A stretch of 64,000 nt of DNA from Streptomyces sp. SJL17-4 (lineage in GTDB: Bacteria; Actinomycetota; Actinomycetes; Streptomycetales; Streptomycetaceae). The notes beneath the pieces were generated by a model that had not been told where the DNA came from, did no database searches, and saw only the letters and a program-made list of their open reading frames with translations. Of this stretch, positions 34,286 through 47,300 are shown in pieces; position 1 is the first letter of the stretch, and the number at the start of each line of letters is the position of its first letter. Location: assembly GCF_036826855.1 (NCBI RefSeq), contig NZ_CP104578.1, forward strand, positions 7,126,501-7,190,500, read 5' to 3'. Both the position numbers and the translations under genes were made by a program.

Positions 34286-34289
<4 letters not shown>
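33111..34289 (+). CDS. SGNH/GDSL-family hydrolase with low-complexity N-terminal extension
   Basis: A 392-residue protein. Residues ~110 onward form an SGNH hydrolase: [13 protein letters not shown] (nucleophile Ser), [11 protein letters not shown] (Gly block), [10 protein letters not shown] (Asn block) and [12 protein letters not shown] (Asp-His pair). The first ~110 residues are Val/Ala/Pro-rich with a VPG-type repeat ([17 protein letters not shown]) and no classical signal peptide. ATG 33111 overlaps the upstream stop and its own stop overlaps the next ATG. An ester or acetyl group on a glycolipid is a reasonable but unproven substrate, given the glycosyltransferases in the run. Confidence 0.85.
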
Positions 34290-37963
<3,674 letters not shown>

Positions 37964-37981
37964 CGGCCGGGCGCGGGGCGC

Positions 37982-38857
37982 TCAGCGCACTGGTGTGAAC
38001 CGCACCGGCGTGCCCGGCACCGCCTGCGCCGCAGCACCCAGATCCGCCTCCCGGACCACGCCGACCACCGGATAGCCCCCGGTCGTCGGATGGTCGGCGA
38101 GAAACACCACGGGCCGCCCGTCGGGTGGCACCTGGACCGCGCCCAGGACCATGCCCTCGCTGGCCGGCTCGCCGTGCAGGGCCCGTTCGAGGACCGGACC
38201 CTCAAGGCGCAGGCCGATGCGGTTGCTCGCCGGGGACACCCGGTACGCGCGCGTGGCGAGGGTCCGGAGCGCCGCGGCCGTGAACCAGTCCTCGCGCGGC
38301 CCGAGCCGGACCCGCAGGACCAGTTCGTCGGGCGGGCCCGGCCACGGGGGAGCGTCGACCGAACCCCGTACCGCCGTGCCCGTGCCCGTGTCCGGCCCCA
38401 GGGGCAGGACCGTTCCCTCGGCCAGCGGCGCCGGCCCCAGTCCGGACAGCAGGTCGGTGGAGCGGCTCCCCAGCACCGGCTCGACGCCGACTCCGCCGCC
38501 GAACGCCACATACGCGCGCAGCCCGCGGGTGGCCGCGCCGATCTCCAGAACCGACCCGGCAGGCACGCGGACCGCGGTTCCCCAGGCGGCCGGGCGCCCG
38601 TCCACCCGTACCGGGCAGGGCGCGCCCCCCACCGCCACGGTGACCGCGCGACGGGGTCGCACGGCGCAGCCGTTGACGGTGGTCTCCAGGACGGCCGCGG
38701 CCTCCGGGTTGCCGACGAGCCGGTTCACGAGGCGTACGGCCGACGGGTCGAGAGCGCCCGAGCGGGGCACCCCGAGATGCGCGTACCCGGTGCGCCCCAG
38801 GTCCTGCACGGTCGTCAGCGCCCCGGCCCGGACCACGATGACGGCCCGGTCGGTCAT
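37982..38857 (-). CDS. pxpC: 5-oxoprolinase subunit PxpC (biotin-dependent carboxyltransferase-like)
   Basis: A 291-residue protein with the KipA/PxpC signature VQDLGRTGYAHLGVPRSGALDPSAVRLVNRLVGNPEAAAVLE and later SNRIGLRLEGPVLER. With PxpA and PxpB it forms the prokaryotic ATP-dependent 5-oxoprolinase. ATG 38857 overlaps the pxpB stop (ATGA). Last gene of the pxpABC unit. Confidence 0.93.
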   Translation of the reverse strand: MTDRAVIVVRAGALTTVQDLGRTGYAHLGVPRSGALDPSAVRLVNRLVGNPEAAAVLETTVNGCAVRPRRAVTVAVGGAPCPVRVDGRPAAWGTAVRVPAGSVLEIGAATRGLRAYVAFGGGVGVEPVLGSRSTDLLSGLGPAPLAEGTVLPLGPDTGTGTAVRGSVDAPPWPGPPDELVLRVRLGPREDWFTAAALRTLATRAYRVSPASNRIGLRLEGPVLERALHGEPASEGMVLGAVQVPPDGRPVVFLADHPTTGGYPVVGVVREADLGAAAQAVPGTPVRFTPVR

Positions 38858-39504
38858 CGTCCGCCCCCCGTCGCGGCGCCGTCCGCCGTGAAGCGGACCC
38901 GTGTGCCCGGAGTCAGCAGCGCGGCCGGCTCCCGACCGGTGTCCCAGAGCACCGTGTCCGTCGTGCCGATCAGCTGCCAGCCACCGGGAGAGGAGCGCGG
39001 GTACACGCCCGTGTACGGGCCTGCCAGGGCGACCGAGCCTGCCGGGACGGTCGTACGTGGCGTGGCGCGCCGCGGCACCCCGTACCGCTCGTCGAGCCCC
39101 GTCAGATAGCCGAAGCCCGGAGCGAACCCGCAGAACGCGACCCGGAACTCGGTCGCCGTGTGGATCCGTACCGCCGCCTCGACCGACACGCCCCAGAGCG
39201 CGGCGACCTCCGCGAGGTCGGGCCCGTCGTAGCGGACCGGGATCTCGATCGCCCCGCCCACGCGCGCGGGGAGCGGCCCCACCTCCCAGCCGCTCAACTC
39301 GGCCGCCAGCCGGTCCGGGTCCGTCACCCCGTCGAGCAGCACCGTCCGCGCCGCCGGCACGATCTCCCGTACGGCGGGCAGCGTGCCGGCCGCCCGTCGG
39401 CGCAGCAGCTCGGCGTGGAACGCCTCCGTCTCCTCGCCCCCGGCCAGCTCCACCAGGAGCGCCCGCTCGCCCACGCGCAACGCGCGCGGGGCGGTGGACC
39501 TCAC
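38854..39504 (-). CDS. pxpB: 5-oxoprolinase subunit PxpB (KipI-like)
   Basis: A 216-residue protein with the family motif TATEFRVAFCGFAPGFGYLTGLDERYGVPRRATPRTTVPAGSVALAGPYTGVYPRSSPGGWQLIG, diagnostic of KipI/PxpB. GTG 39504 overlaps the pxpA stop (GTGA). Confidence 0.93.
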   Translation of the reverse strand: MRSTAPRALRVGERALLVELAGGEETEAFHAELLRRRAAGTLPAVREIVPAARTVLLDGVTDPDRLAAELSGWEVGPLPARVGGAIEIPVRYDGPDLAEVAALWGVSVEAAVRIHTATEFRVAFCGFAPGFGYLTGLDERYGVPRRATPRTTVPAGSVALAGPYTGVYPRSSPGGWQLIGTTDTVLWDTGREPAALLTPGTRVRFTADGAATGGGR

Positions 39505-40289
39505 GCGAAGGCCTCCACCCGTACACCGGAACCCTGGAGGCGCTCTCGTACCCGCCGGGCGAGGTCCACCGCGCCCGGGGTGTCGCCGTGCAGGCACAGC
39601 GACCGCGGCCGCACCGCCACGGAACTGCCGCAGTGCGCCGTGACCACCCCGAACCTGGCCATGGCCACCGACCGTTCCACCACGGCGTCCGGGTCGCTGA
39701 CGACCGCCCCCACCTGCCCGCGCGGCACCAGCGTGCCGTCCGCCCGGTAGGCCCGGTCGCCGAAGGCCTCGGGGACCACCGGCAGACCGGCCTCCTTCGC
39801 GGCCTCGTGCAACCGTGACCCCGGCAGCCCCAGGACCGGCAGCGAGCGGTCCGCGAGCAGGACGCCCTCGACGACCGCCGCCGCCTGCTCCTCGTCCCGG
39901 ACCACCCGGTTGTAGAGCGCGCCGTGCGGCTTCACATACGCCACGCGCGCGCCGGCGGCCCGTGCGAAGACCTCGAGAGCGCCGATCTGGTACGCCACCT
40001 CGGCCGCCAGCTCCGCGGCCGGCACGTCCATCGAGCGCCGCCCGAAACCGGCCAGGTCCCGGTACGAGACCTGGGCCCCGATCCGTACCCCGCGCGCGGC
40101 GGCGAGCTCGCAGACCCGCCGCATGGTGGCCGCGTCCCCGGCGTGGAAGCCGCACGCCACGTTGGCGCTGGTCACGACGGACAGAAGCTGTTCGTCGTCG
40201 GTGAGCGTCCAGCGTCCGAAACCCTCACCGAGATCGGCGTTGAGGTCGATCAGGGCCTCGGCCGGGCTCTGGTCCGGGGGCGTGCGCAT
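39501..40289 (-). CDS. pxpA: 5-oxoprolinase subunit PxpA (LamB/YcsF family)
   Basis: A 262-residue protein beginning with the LamB/YcsF motif IDLNADLGEGFGRW, then VTSANVACGFHAGDAATM and YVKPHGALYN. ATG 40289 has GAGG six bases upstream and is preferred over GTG 40295. First gene of pxpABC. It is divergent from the GntR gene with a perfect palindrome between them, so substrate-dependent derepression is likely. Confidence 0.95.
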   Translation of the reverse strand: MRTPPDQSPAEALIDLNADLGEGFGRWTLTDDEQLLSVVTSANVACGFHAGDAATMRRVCELAAARGVRIGAQVSYRDLAGFGRRSMDVPAAELAAEVAYQIGALEVFARAAGARVAYVKPHGALYNRVVRDEEQAAAVVEGVLLADRSLPVLGLPGSRLHEAAKEAGLPVVPEAFGDRAYRADGTLVPRGQVGAVVSDPDAVVERSVAMARFGVVTAHCGSSVAVRPRSLCLHGDTPGAVDLARRVRERLQGSGVRVEAFA

Positions 40290-40356
40290 CTGCACCTCGC
40301 AGAAGGGGGAGCGTGCCGGGGCGGCACGGGGGACCGTACGATGCCGTCAACGTAGA

Positions 40357-40373
40357 GGATTGTTGAACAATCC
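40357..40373. promoter_or_regulatory. GntR/FadR-type operator
   Basis: GGATTGTTGAACAATCC is a perfect 17-base palindrome (8-bp arms round a central G), 67 bases before pxpA and 21 bases before the GntR start. The AT-rich TTGTT/AACAA core suits FadR-type dimers. Confidence 0.75.
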
Positions 40374-40394
40374 GACAAGACGAAAGAGAGCGTC

Positions 40395-41105
40395 GTGACA
40401 GCGAGTGAAGCCGGGGACCTGACCGCCGACCGCGTCCTGCTCGGGCGCACGAGCACGGCGGAGCGCGTCGCGGACATCCTGCGTACCCGGGTCGCCGAGG
40501 GCTACTTCCCGCCCGGCACCCGGCTCTCCGAGGAGGGCATCGGCGGCGCGCTCGGTGTGTCCCGCAACACCTTGCGGGAGGCCTTCCGGCTCCTCACCCA
40601 CGAGCGGCAGCTCGTCCACGAGCTCAACCGCGGGGTCTTCGTCCGGGTCCTGGCGGTCGACGACGTGGACGACATCTACCGGACCCGCCGGCTCGTCGAG
40701 TGCGCCGTCGTACGCGGCCTCGGGCAGCCCCCGTACGCCCTCGACGCGCTCGCCGTGGCCGTGGTGGAGGGCGAGGCCGCGGCCCGCGCGGGCGACTGGC
40801 AGGGCGTCGCCACGGCCAACATCCACTTCCACCGCGAACTCGTCGCCCTCGCGGGCAGCGCCCGTACCGACGAGCTGATGCGGAGCGTCCTCGCCGAACT
40901 CCGTCTCGCGTTCCACGTCGTCGACGACCCGCGCGTCCTGCACGAGCCGTACCTGGCGCGGAACCGCGAGATCCTGGACGCCCTGCGGGCCGGTGAGCGG
41001 ACCACGGCGGAAAGGCTCCTCGTCCGCTACCTCGACGACTCCCGCACCCGCGTCGCCGCCGCGTACGCGAGGGCCGTCGACACCCCGGCGGGCCCGGCGG
41101 ACTGA
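40395..41105 (+). CDS. GntR-family (FadR/FCD) transcriptional regulator
   Basis: A 236-residue protein with an N-terminal winged helix (ERVADILRTRVAEGYFPPGTRLSEEGIGGALGVSRNTLREAFRLLTHERQLVHELNRGVFV) and a helical FCD ligand domain with metal-type His/Asp residues (NIHFHRELVALAGS). GTG 40395 follows GAGAG. Position and the shared operator mark it as the likely regulator of pxpABC and of itself. Confidence 0.92.
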   Translation: MTASEAGDLTADRVLLGRTSTAERVADILRTRVAEGYFPPGTRLSEEGIGGALGVSRNTLREAFRLLTHERQLVHELNRGVFVRVLAVDDVDDIYRTRRLVECAVVRGLGQPPYALDALAVAVVEGEAAARAGDWQGVATANIHFHRELVALAGSARTDELMRSVLAELRLAFHVVDDPRVLHEPYLARNREILDALRAGERTTAERLLVRYLDDSRTRVAAAYARAVDTPAGPAD

Positions 41106-41172
41106 CCGCCCCAGGGTCCCGATCGAGTCCGGCCGCATCTGCGCCGTTTCGACCGTTGTCAGTTCGAGGACC

Positions 41173-41178
41173 TAATCT
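41173..41178 (+). promoter_or_regulatory. -10 box of the SMC-like operon (leaderless start)
   Basis: TAATCT ends seven bases before GTG 41186, so the transcript would begin at or next to the start codon. No ribosome site precedes the GTG, which fits a leaderless mRNA. A matching -35 is weak (TTCGAC about 19 bases upstream). Confidence 0.55.
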
Positions 41179-41185
41179 GTCCACC

Positions 41186-42730
41186 GTGACTTCGCCTGCC
41201 TCGACGGACCTCGCTCCGCCCCAGCTCAGCGCGGGGCCGCGGCCCGCGCAGGGCCCGGCCGCCGACGAAGGGCTCGCGCGGCGCCTCCGCGCGCTCGCGT
41301 GCACCGCCCCGCTGCACGACCTGGACGCGCGCAAGGCGAACCTGGCAGGTGAGTACACGGTCTACGCGATGGCCGAGGTGGCCCTCTCCGCCATCGACCT
41401 CATCACGCTGAACATGGACTTCGACACCGGCGCCGACCACGAGCAGATCGTCTCCCGGCTGCTGCCCCGCGTCGCCGCCCAGGCGCCCGACCGCCCCGCC
41501 GCCGAGCACGAGCGCGTGGCCCGCTGGGTCCTGGAGAACCTGATCAACGTCGGCAGCGTCGACCGCGGTTTCCGCGCCGTCTACGGCACCTTCGGCACCG
41601 ACGGCGTGTACGTCCGCAGGGACTACGACTTCAAGCTCATCGAGGAGGTCCCGGGGTACGGCGGCGGTGTCTACCTCCGGACCACCGACGAAGCGGTCAA
41701 CGTCCTGGTCGGCGCCCTCGACACCGACGTCACCAGCGCCCAGATCGCCGCCGAGGTGAAGCTGGAGGTCCTCATCAACAGGGGCCGCCTCGCCGACGCC
41801 CAGCTCGCCGCCGAGCAGGCGCGGTACCGGACCGTGCAGTACGCCGAGACCCTCCGCAAGACCCTGGAGGCCACCCGGCGCAACGTGCGCGCGGTGGACT
41901 GGCTCAACACGGTGCCGGACATGATCGCCGAAGCGCTCGACCACGTCGCCGACCGCTACCGCCACGAGAACGCGATCCTCACCAACATCCGCAAGGCCCG
42001 CGACGAGGCCGAGGCGGCGTCCGACGCGAAGACGGCCGAGCACAAGCGGCGCGCCGCCGAGCTCGTCGACATAGTGAAGGACTGCATCCGGCGCCACACC
42101 CAGCTCCAGTCCCGCCTCCTGGACGCCGGGCCCCTCTTCCGCGCCGAGCAGGACCGGCAGGCCTTCGCCGCGCCCACGTCGTACACCGGCCTCGACCTGT
42201 ACGGGCAGCTCGTGGCGCCGACCCTGCCGCTCCCCGTCGAGCAGGCCGCCAAGGTCACCGACGCGTTCTTCGCGCGCGGCACCGGTCTGCGCACCCCGGC
42301 GTCCGTCCGGCTCGGCGACCTGGTCGACCTGCTGTTGACCCCGCCCGTGGAGCGCGAGCACCTCGGCGCCGAGATGCCCGAACCCGATCTCATCGCCACC
42401 CCGGACGACTCCCGCTTCAGCGAGGAGCAGCTCGCCGGCGCCATGCGGCTGCTCGACCTGGAGCACGACGCCCCGCGGCGCCTCTCCGGTCTGCTGGCCG
42501 AGGCCCGCGAGCTCGACGGCGATCTGCCCTACCTCGTCGCCCTCCTCGCCGTCCACGCGGCGAGCCCCCCGGTCGGGACGGCCTACCGGCAGGGTGAGGA
42601 GCGCCTCCTCTTCGCCGTCGACGACGGCACCCCGCTCGACGACCCGGAGTTCGGCGGCGCCGACCTCATCGTCGGTACGGCCCTGCTCGACGCCGCGGGC
42701 ATGGCCGCCGGCCGCACGGAGGCCTCGTGA
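41186..42730 (+). CDS. Kleisin/MukF-like helical partner of the SMC-like ATPase (putative)
   Basis: A 514-residue soluble protein. An N-terminal globular part (AGEYTVYAMAEVALSAIDLITLNMDFD, VARWVLENLINVG) is followed by a beta patch, a long amphipathic helical middle (GRLADAQLAAEQARYRTVQYAETLRKTLEATRRNVRAVDWLNTVPDMIAEALDHVADRY then a charged coiled stretch), and a C-terminal domain. This layout recalls MukF/MksF/JetA, the kleisin of MukBEF, Mks and Wadjet complexes, and the gene order (F first, SMC last) is the same. The assignment is structural inference. Its stop overlaps the next start (GTGA). Confidence 0.7.
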   Translation: MTSPASTDLAPPQLSAGPRPAQGPAADEGLARRLRALACTAPLHDLDARKANLAGEYTVYAMAEVALSAIDLITLNMDFDTGADHEQIVSRLLPRVAAQAPDRPAAEHERVARWVLENLINVGSVDRGFRAVYGTFGTDGVYVRRDYDFKLIEEVPGYGGGVYLRTTDEAVNVLVGALDTDVTSAQIAAEVKLEVLINRGRLADAQLAAEQARYRTVQYAETLRKTLEATRRNVRAVDWLNTVPDMIAEALDHVADRYRHENAILTNIRKARDEAEAASDAKTAEHKRRAAELVDIVKDCIRRHTQLQSRLLDAGPLFRAEQDRQAFAAPTSYTGLDLYGQLVAPTLPLPVEQAAKVTDAFFARGTGLRTPASVRLGDLVDLLLTPPVEREHLGAEMPEPDLIATPDDSRFSEEQLAGAMRLLDLEHDAPRRLSGLLAEARELDGDLPYLVALLAVHAASPPVGTAYRQGEERLLFAVDDGTPLDDPEFGGADLIVGTALLDAAGMAAGRTEAS

Positions 42731-43344
42731 CCCTCGTCCCGCCCGTCCCCGCGGCCGTGACCGTGGCTCACGACAACGCCGCCGTGGACAGCCCTGTCGT
42801 GGACCCGCCAGTGACCGGCGTGGCCGACGCCGAGCTTGTCCTTCCCGTGCCTCCGGAGCCGGAGCCGGAGCCGGTGTCCAGCTTTGCGTCGGAGTCGGAG
42901 TCGGAGCCGGTGTCCAGCTCCGCGCCGGAGCCCGCCCCCGCGTCGCTCGGCGCCACCCCCACCCCCGGCCCCCGGCTCCGCCACGTCCGTATCGACCCTC
43001 CGGCCGGGCCACGAGGCGAGGCGGACGGCCTGTCCCCGCTTCCCGGCACACCGCCCCGGATCGGGGTCGTGCCGGTGCCCCAGCCGTCCCGCACGACGTC
43101 CGACCGGCGGAGCAGCACCCCGTCCGTGCGTCCGGTACGCCTCGTGGACACCGCGGCCGCAACCGACGGCCTCCCCGGTGCCACCGAGCGCCCGGCGGCG
43201 GTCACCCCGGTCCCGCTGCCCGTACCCCGCCCGGCCACGCCCGCCGAACCTGCCACGCCCGCCGAACCCGGCCTGCCTGCCGCACCCGCCACCCCCGCCG
43301 CACCCCCGTCGACCGAGAGCCGTACCGAGGAGCCCCAGCCGTGA
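42727..43344 (+). CDS. Pro/Ala/Glu-rich low-complexity protein of the SMC-like operon
   Basis: A 205-residue protein with no recognisable fold: PEPEPEPVSSFASESESEPVSSS, then RHVRIDPPAGPRGEADG, and an Ala/Pro repeat (ATPAEPATPAEPG) near the end. GTG 42727 overlaps the upstream stop and its stop overlaps the next start, so it is embedded in the coupled run and is probably translated. It could be a disordered linker protein, or a degenerate spacer kept only for coupling. Confidence 0.6.
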   Translation: MTLVPPVPAAVTVAHDNAAVDSPVVDPPVTGVADAELVLPVPPEPEPEPVSSFASESESEPVSSSAPEPAPASLGATPTPGPRLRHVRIDPPAGPRGEADGLSPLPGTPPRIGVVPVPQPSRTTSDRRSSTPSVRPVRLVDTAAATDGLPGATERPAAVTPVPLPVPRPATPAEPATPAEPGLPAAPATPAAPPSTESRTEEPQP

Positions 43345-44267
43345 GCGAAACCCACGCCGAGTACGCCGACGCGTGGGGCGAGCAGGAGCCCCCGCAGCCC
43401 CCGGCCGCCTCCACGGGCGGCGGCGCCACGCCCGCCGTCACCCCGGCCGACGCCTCCGACGCGGCCCGCCTCGTCTCCTTCGGGCTGCAGCCCAAGCTGC
43501 TCCCCGCCCGCGACGCCGAGTACGCGGAGCTGCTCCGCCGCTACCGAGAGGACCCCGCCTTCGCGCGCCTCGCCGACGCCGTCGCGACCGGGCTCGGCCT
43601 CATCGTCCTGGAGGTCTCCCCGCGCGCGGGGATGGCCGTCACCGCGGGCGAGGACTCCGTCTTCGCCGTCCGCATGGGCGACTACGCGCGCCGAGCCTCC
43701 ACCGACTCGGCCGACCGCTTCCTGCACGGCCTGGCCCATCTCGCGGTCGCCGCCATGGCCTTCCCCCGCCCCGAGGACCTCGCGGACGACGCGTACATCG
43801 GCCGACTCACCGTCAACGGCGTCGACGCGTTCGTACGGCAGGCCTGTCTGCGTCTGGAGCAGCGCGCCGAGGAGCAGGGGGAGAACACCGACCCCGCGTC
43901 CGACGCCCCCGGCCTGGAGGCCGCCTGGCGGATCTACGCCCGCCGCAGCGCCACCGGTGCCACCAAGGACGCCCGTCGCCTCGCCGGATCCACCACCGGC
44001 ATCGTCGGCAAGGCGGCCGCCTTCCTCACCGACTCCGGTTTCCTCCAGCGCACCGGGGACGAGGGCGGCGGCTCCTACCGCACCACCGCCCGCTATCAGC
44101 TCCAGGTCCGCGACATGGCCGGCTCCGCCGCCATGGCCGAGCTCCTCGAACTCGGCGTCGTCCCCGTCAGCGACGGCTCCGCGACCCTCCTGCCGCCGCC
44201 CGCGGGCGACGACCTGGAGATCGCGGCCGACGCGGGCCTGCCCTTCCACGCCCCACCGCACGCGTGA
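43341..44267 (+). CDS. Winged-helix MukE/MksE-like protein (putative)
   Basis: A 308-residue protein from GTG 43341. After a disordered start it has a helical core (AEYAELLRRYREDPAFARLADAVATGLGLIVLEVSP; FLHGLAHLAVAAMAFPRPEDLADDAYIGRLTVNGVDAF). It then has a winged-helix-like end, TTGIVGKAAAFLTDSGFLQRTGDEGGGSYRTTARYQLQVRDMA. Its position just before an SMC-type ATPase and the WH end are as in MukE/MksE/JetB. It stops 62 bases before the ATPase start. Confidence 0.7.
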   Translation: MSETHAEYADAWGEQEPPQPPAASTGGGATPAVTPADASDAARLVSFGLQPKLLPARDAEYAELLRRYREDPAFARLADAVATGLGLIVLEVSPRAGMAVTAGEDSVFAVRMGDYARRASTDSADRFLHGLAHLAVAAMAFPRPEDLADDAYIGRLTVNGVDAFVRQACLRLEQRAEEQGENTDPASDAPGLEAAWRIYARRSATGATKDARRLAGSTTGIVGKAAAFLTDSGFLQRTGDEGGGSYRTTARYQLQVRDMAGSAAMAELLELGVVPVSDGSATLLPPPAGDDLEIAADAGLPFHAPPHA

Positions 44268-44329
44268 CCGCGCCGCACCGCCCCGCGTAACCGTTCTTCC
44301 CGAGCACGAGAGCACGAGAGTCCCTCGCC

Positions 44330-47300
44330 ATGTACGAGCTGTCCCGGGTCCGCCTGTACTCCATCGGTCCCGCCGGTGCGCGCTACGCCGACACCGTCCT
44401 GGACCTGCGCGGGGTCGGCGCGCCCGTGCCCCACCCCGCCCCCACCCAGGCGGAGTTCTTCGAGGAGGAGCCGGTCGGCCCGCCGCGCCGCCCCGCCCCC
44501 GCGGGCGTGCTCTTCCTGGAGAACGGCGGCGGCAAGTCCGTCCTCCTCAAGCTGATCTTCTCGGTCATGCTCCCGGGCCATCGCAACACCCTGGGCGGCG
44601 CCAGCTCCGGCGTGCTGCGCAAGTTCCTCCTCGCCGACGACTGCGGGCACGTCGCCCTGGAGTGGCAGCACACCCTCACCGGCGAGCTCGTCGTCGTCGG
44701 CAAGGCCAGCGAGTGGCGCGGCAGGCAGGTCTCCTCCGACCCGCGGAAGTTCGCCGAGGCCTGGTACTCGTTCCGTCCCGGCCCCGGACTCAGCCTGGAC
44801 AACCTTCCCGTCGCCGAGGCGACGTCCGTCCGCGCGCCCGTCGAGGGCGCCTCCGGTGCGACCGGCCGCCGCCGCACCATGAAGGGCTTCCGCGACGCGA
44901 TCACCGAGGCGGGCAAGGCGTACCCGCATCTGGAGGTCTACTGGGAGGAGATCCACGACCGCTGGAACGAGCACCTCGGCGAGCTCGGACTCGACCCCGA
45001 ACTCTTCCGCTACCAGCGCGAGATGAACGCCGACGAGGGCGAGGCGGCCGGTCTCTTCGCGGTCAAGAAGGACTCCGACTTCACCGACCTGCTGCTGCGG
45101 GCCGTCACCGACACCAGGGACACCGACGGTCTCGCCGACCTCGTCGGAGGCTTCGGCAACAAGCTCGGCCGCCGCGCCGAACTCACCGCCGAGCGCGAGT
45201 TCACGGCCGGTTCCGTGGACCTCCTCAACCGGATCGTCGAAGCCGCCGGGACCCGCTCCACCGCGCGCGACATCCACACGGCGGCCGAGCGCCGCACCCG
45301 TACCCTGGCCCGCCGGCTCTCCGCCCGCGCCGCCGTGGAACGCGCGCGTGGAGCCGAACTCGCCCAGCAGGTCACCTCCGCCGGACACGCCGTCGCCGAG
45401 GCCGAGAGCGCGCGCGGCCGCGCCGCCCTCATCGCCGCCGAACTCGCCTACCGGCACGCCTCCCTGGCGCTCACCGCCGCCGAGAAGGGCGCCGCGTCCC
45501 AGCGCCGCGAACTCACCGACGCCCGTACCGTGCACTCCGCCTGGCAGGCGGCCGAGGTCGTCCTCCGCCACCGCGCCGCCGGCGACCGCTCCGCGCGCGT
45601 GGCCGCCGCCATCCGCGACGCCGAGCGGGACGCCGCCCCGGCCCTCGCGGCCCGCGCCGAGGCCGCCGCCGACCTCGTACGGGCCCTCTCCGCCGCCGCG
45701 GAGGAGGGCGAGCGCCACGCGGCCGAGGAGGAGGAACGCTCCACCGCCCTCCAGGAAGCAGGCGAGACCGCGCACCGCGACGCCACGGCCGCCGCGACCG
45801 AGGCCCAGCGGGCCCGCAGCGAGGCCGGACACCTGCGCCAGCGTCTCGCCGAGGTCGAGCAGGAGACCGCCGAGGCCGTACGGGCCGGCTGGCTCGACGA
45901 CACCGCGCCCGACGCCGACCCCGCCCGCGCCGCGCTCGCCGCGAGCGACGCCGAGAAGACGACGGTCGCCGCCTGGGACACCGCGCGCGAGGCCGCCCGT
46001 ACGGCAGCGGACCGCGCGCGTGAGGCCGCAGGGGCCGAGGCCCGCGCCGAACTCGCCGCGGCCCGCGCGGCGGACGCCGCCGAGGCCGCCGGGAACGCCT
46101 ACGACGCGGAGCGCCGCGCCGCCGAGTTCCTCGCGGGCGAGCAGCGCCTCGCCGAACTCCTGAGCCTCCCGGCCACCGGCTCCCACCTGCCGACCGCCGG
46201 CTCGCCCCTGCCCGGTCAGCGCGCCGCCACCCCCGGCGCCGACCCCGAGCAAGCCGCCGGGACGGAGACCGTCAGCGAGCCCCAGGGCCCGCTCACCGTC
46301 ACCGAGTTCGACCGGTACGCCGACGAACTGCGCGGCATGCTCGACCAGGCCGTCACCTCCGCCGAGCGCCAGCTCTTCGAGCTGCGCACCGCCGCGGCCG
46401 ACGACTCCCGCATCCTCGGCGCCCTCGGCGACGGCGGCCTGCTGCCGCCGGGACCCGACGTCCTCGCCACCGTCGAGTACCTCGGCGAGCACGGCATCCC
46501 CGCCCTTCCCGGCTGGCGCTATCTCGCCCAGGCCGTCGACCCCGCCGACCACGCGCGCGTACTCGCCGCCCGCCCCGAGCTGGTCGACGGCGTCGTGATC
46601 ACCGACCCCGTCTCGTACGGCCGCGCCCGCGAGGTCCTCGGCACGGCGGCCCTGCTGCCCCGCTCCGCCGTGGCCGTCGGTACGGCCGCCGCCCTGCTCG
46701 CCCCCGTACCGGCGCAGGACGCCACGGACGACAGCGGTGTCCACGGCGTCTTCCTCGTACCGCCGAACCCGGCCATGCACGACGAGCACGCGGCCGACGA
46801 GGAGCGCCACGCCCTGCGCGCCCGCGCCGCCGCCCGAGACGAGGAGATCCGCACCCTCGCCGCCCGCCTCGCCGGCGACCGCTCCCTCGCGGCCCGGATC
46901 GGCTCCTGGCGCGCCGACTGCCCGCCCGGCATGCTCGCCGAGCTCGCGGCCGTCGCCACGACCGCGCGGGAGACCGCGGAGGCCGCGACCGCCACCCTCG
47001 ACGAGGCCCGCACCGCGCGCGTGGAGGCCGACGAGGCCGCCGCCGAAGCCGCCCAGGTCCGGGACGAGCGCCAGGAGGCGGCCCAGCGCGCCCGCCGGGT
47101 CGCCGACGCCCTCGCGGGCCTCGCCTTCCGGCTGCGGGAGCGGTCCGCCTGGCAGGCCAAGCTGCGCGAACTCGCCGACGACGCCGCCGAGGCCGAGGCC
47201 CGAGCCCAGACCTGTCTGGAACGCGCGCGTGCCGCCGACGAGGACCGCCGCGCGACCCAGCGCTCCGCCGACGACGCCCACCGCACCGCCCGCGCCCTCC

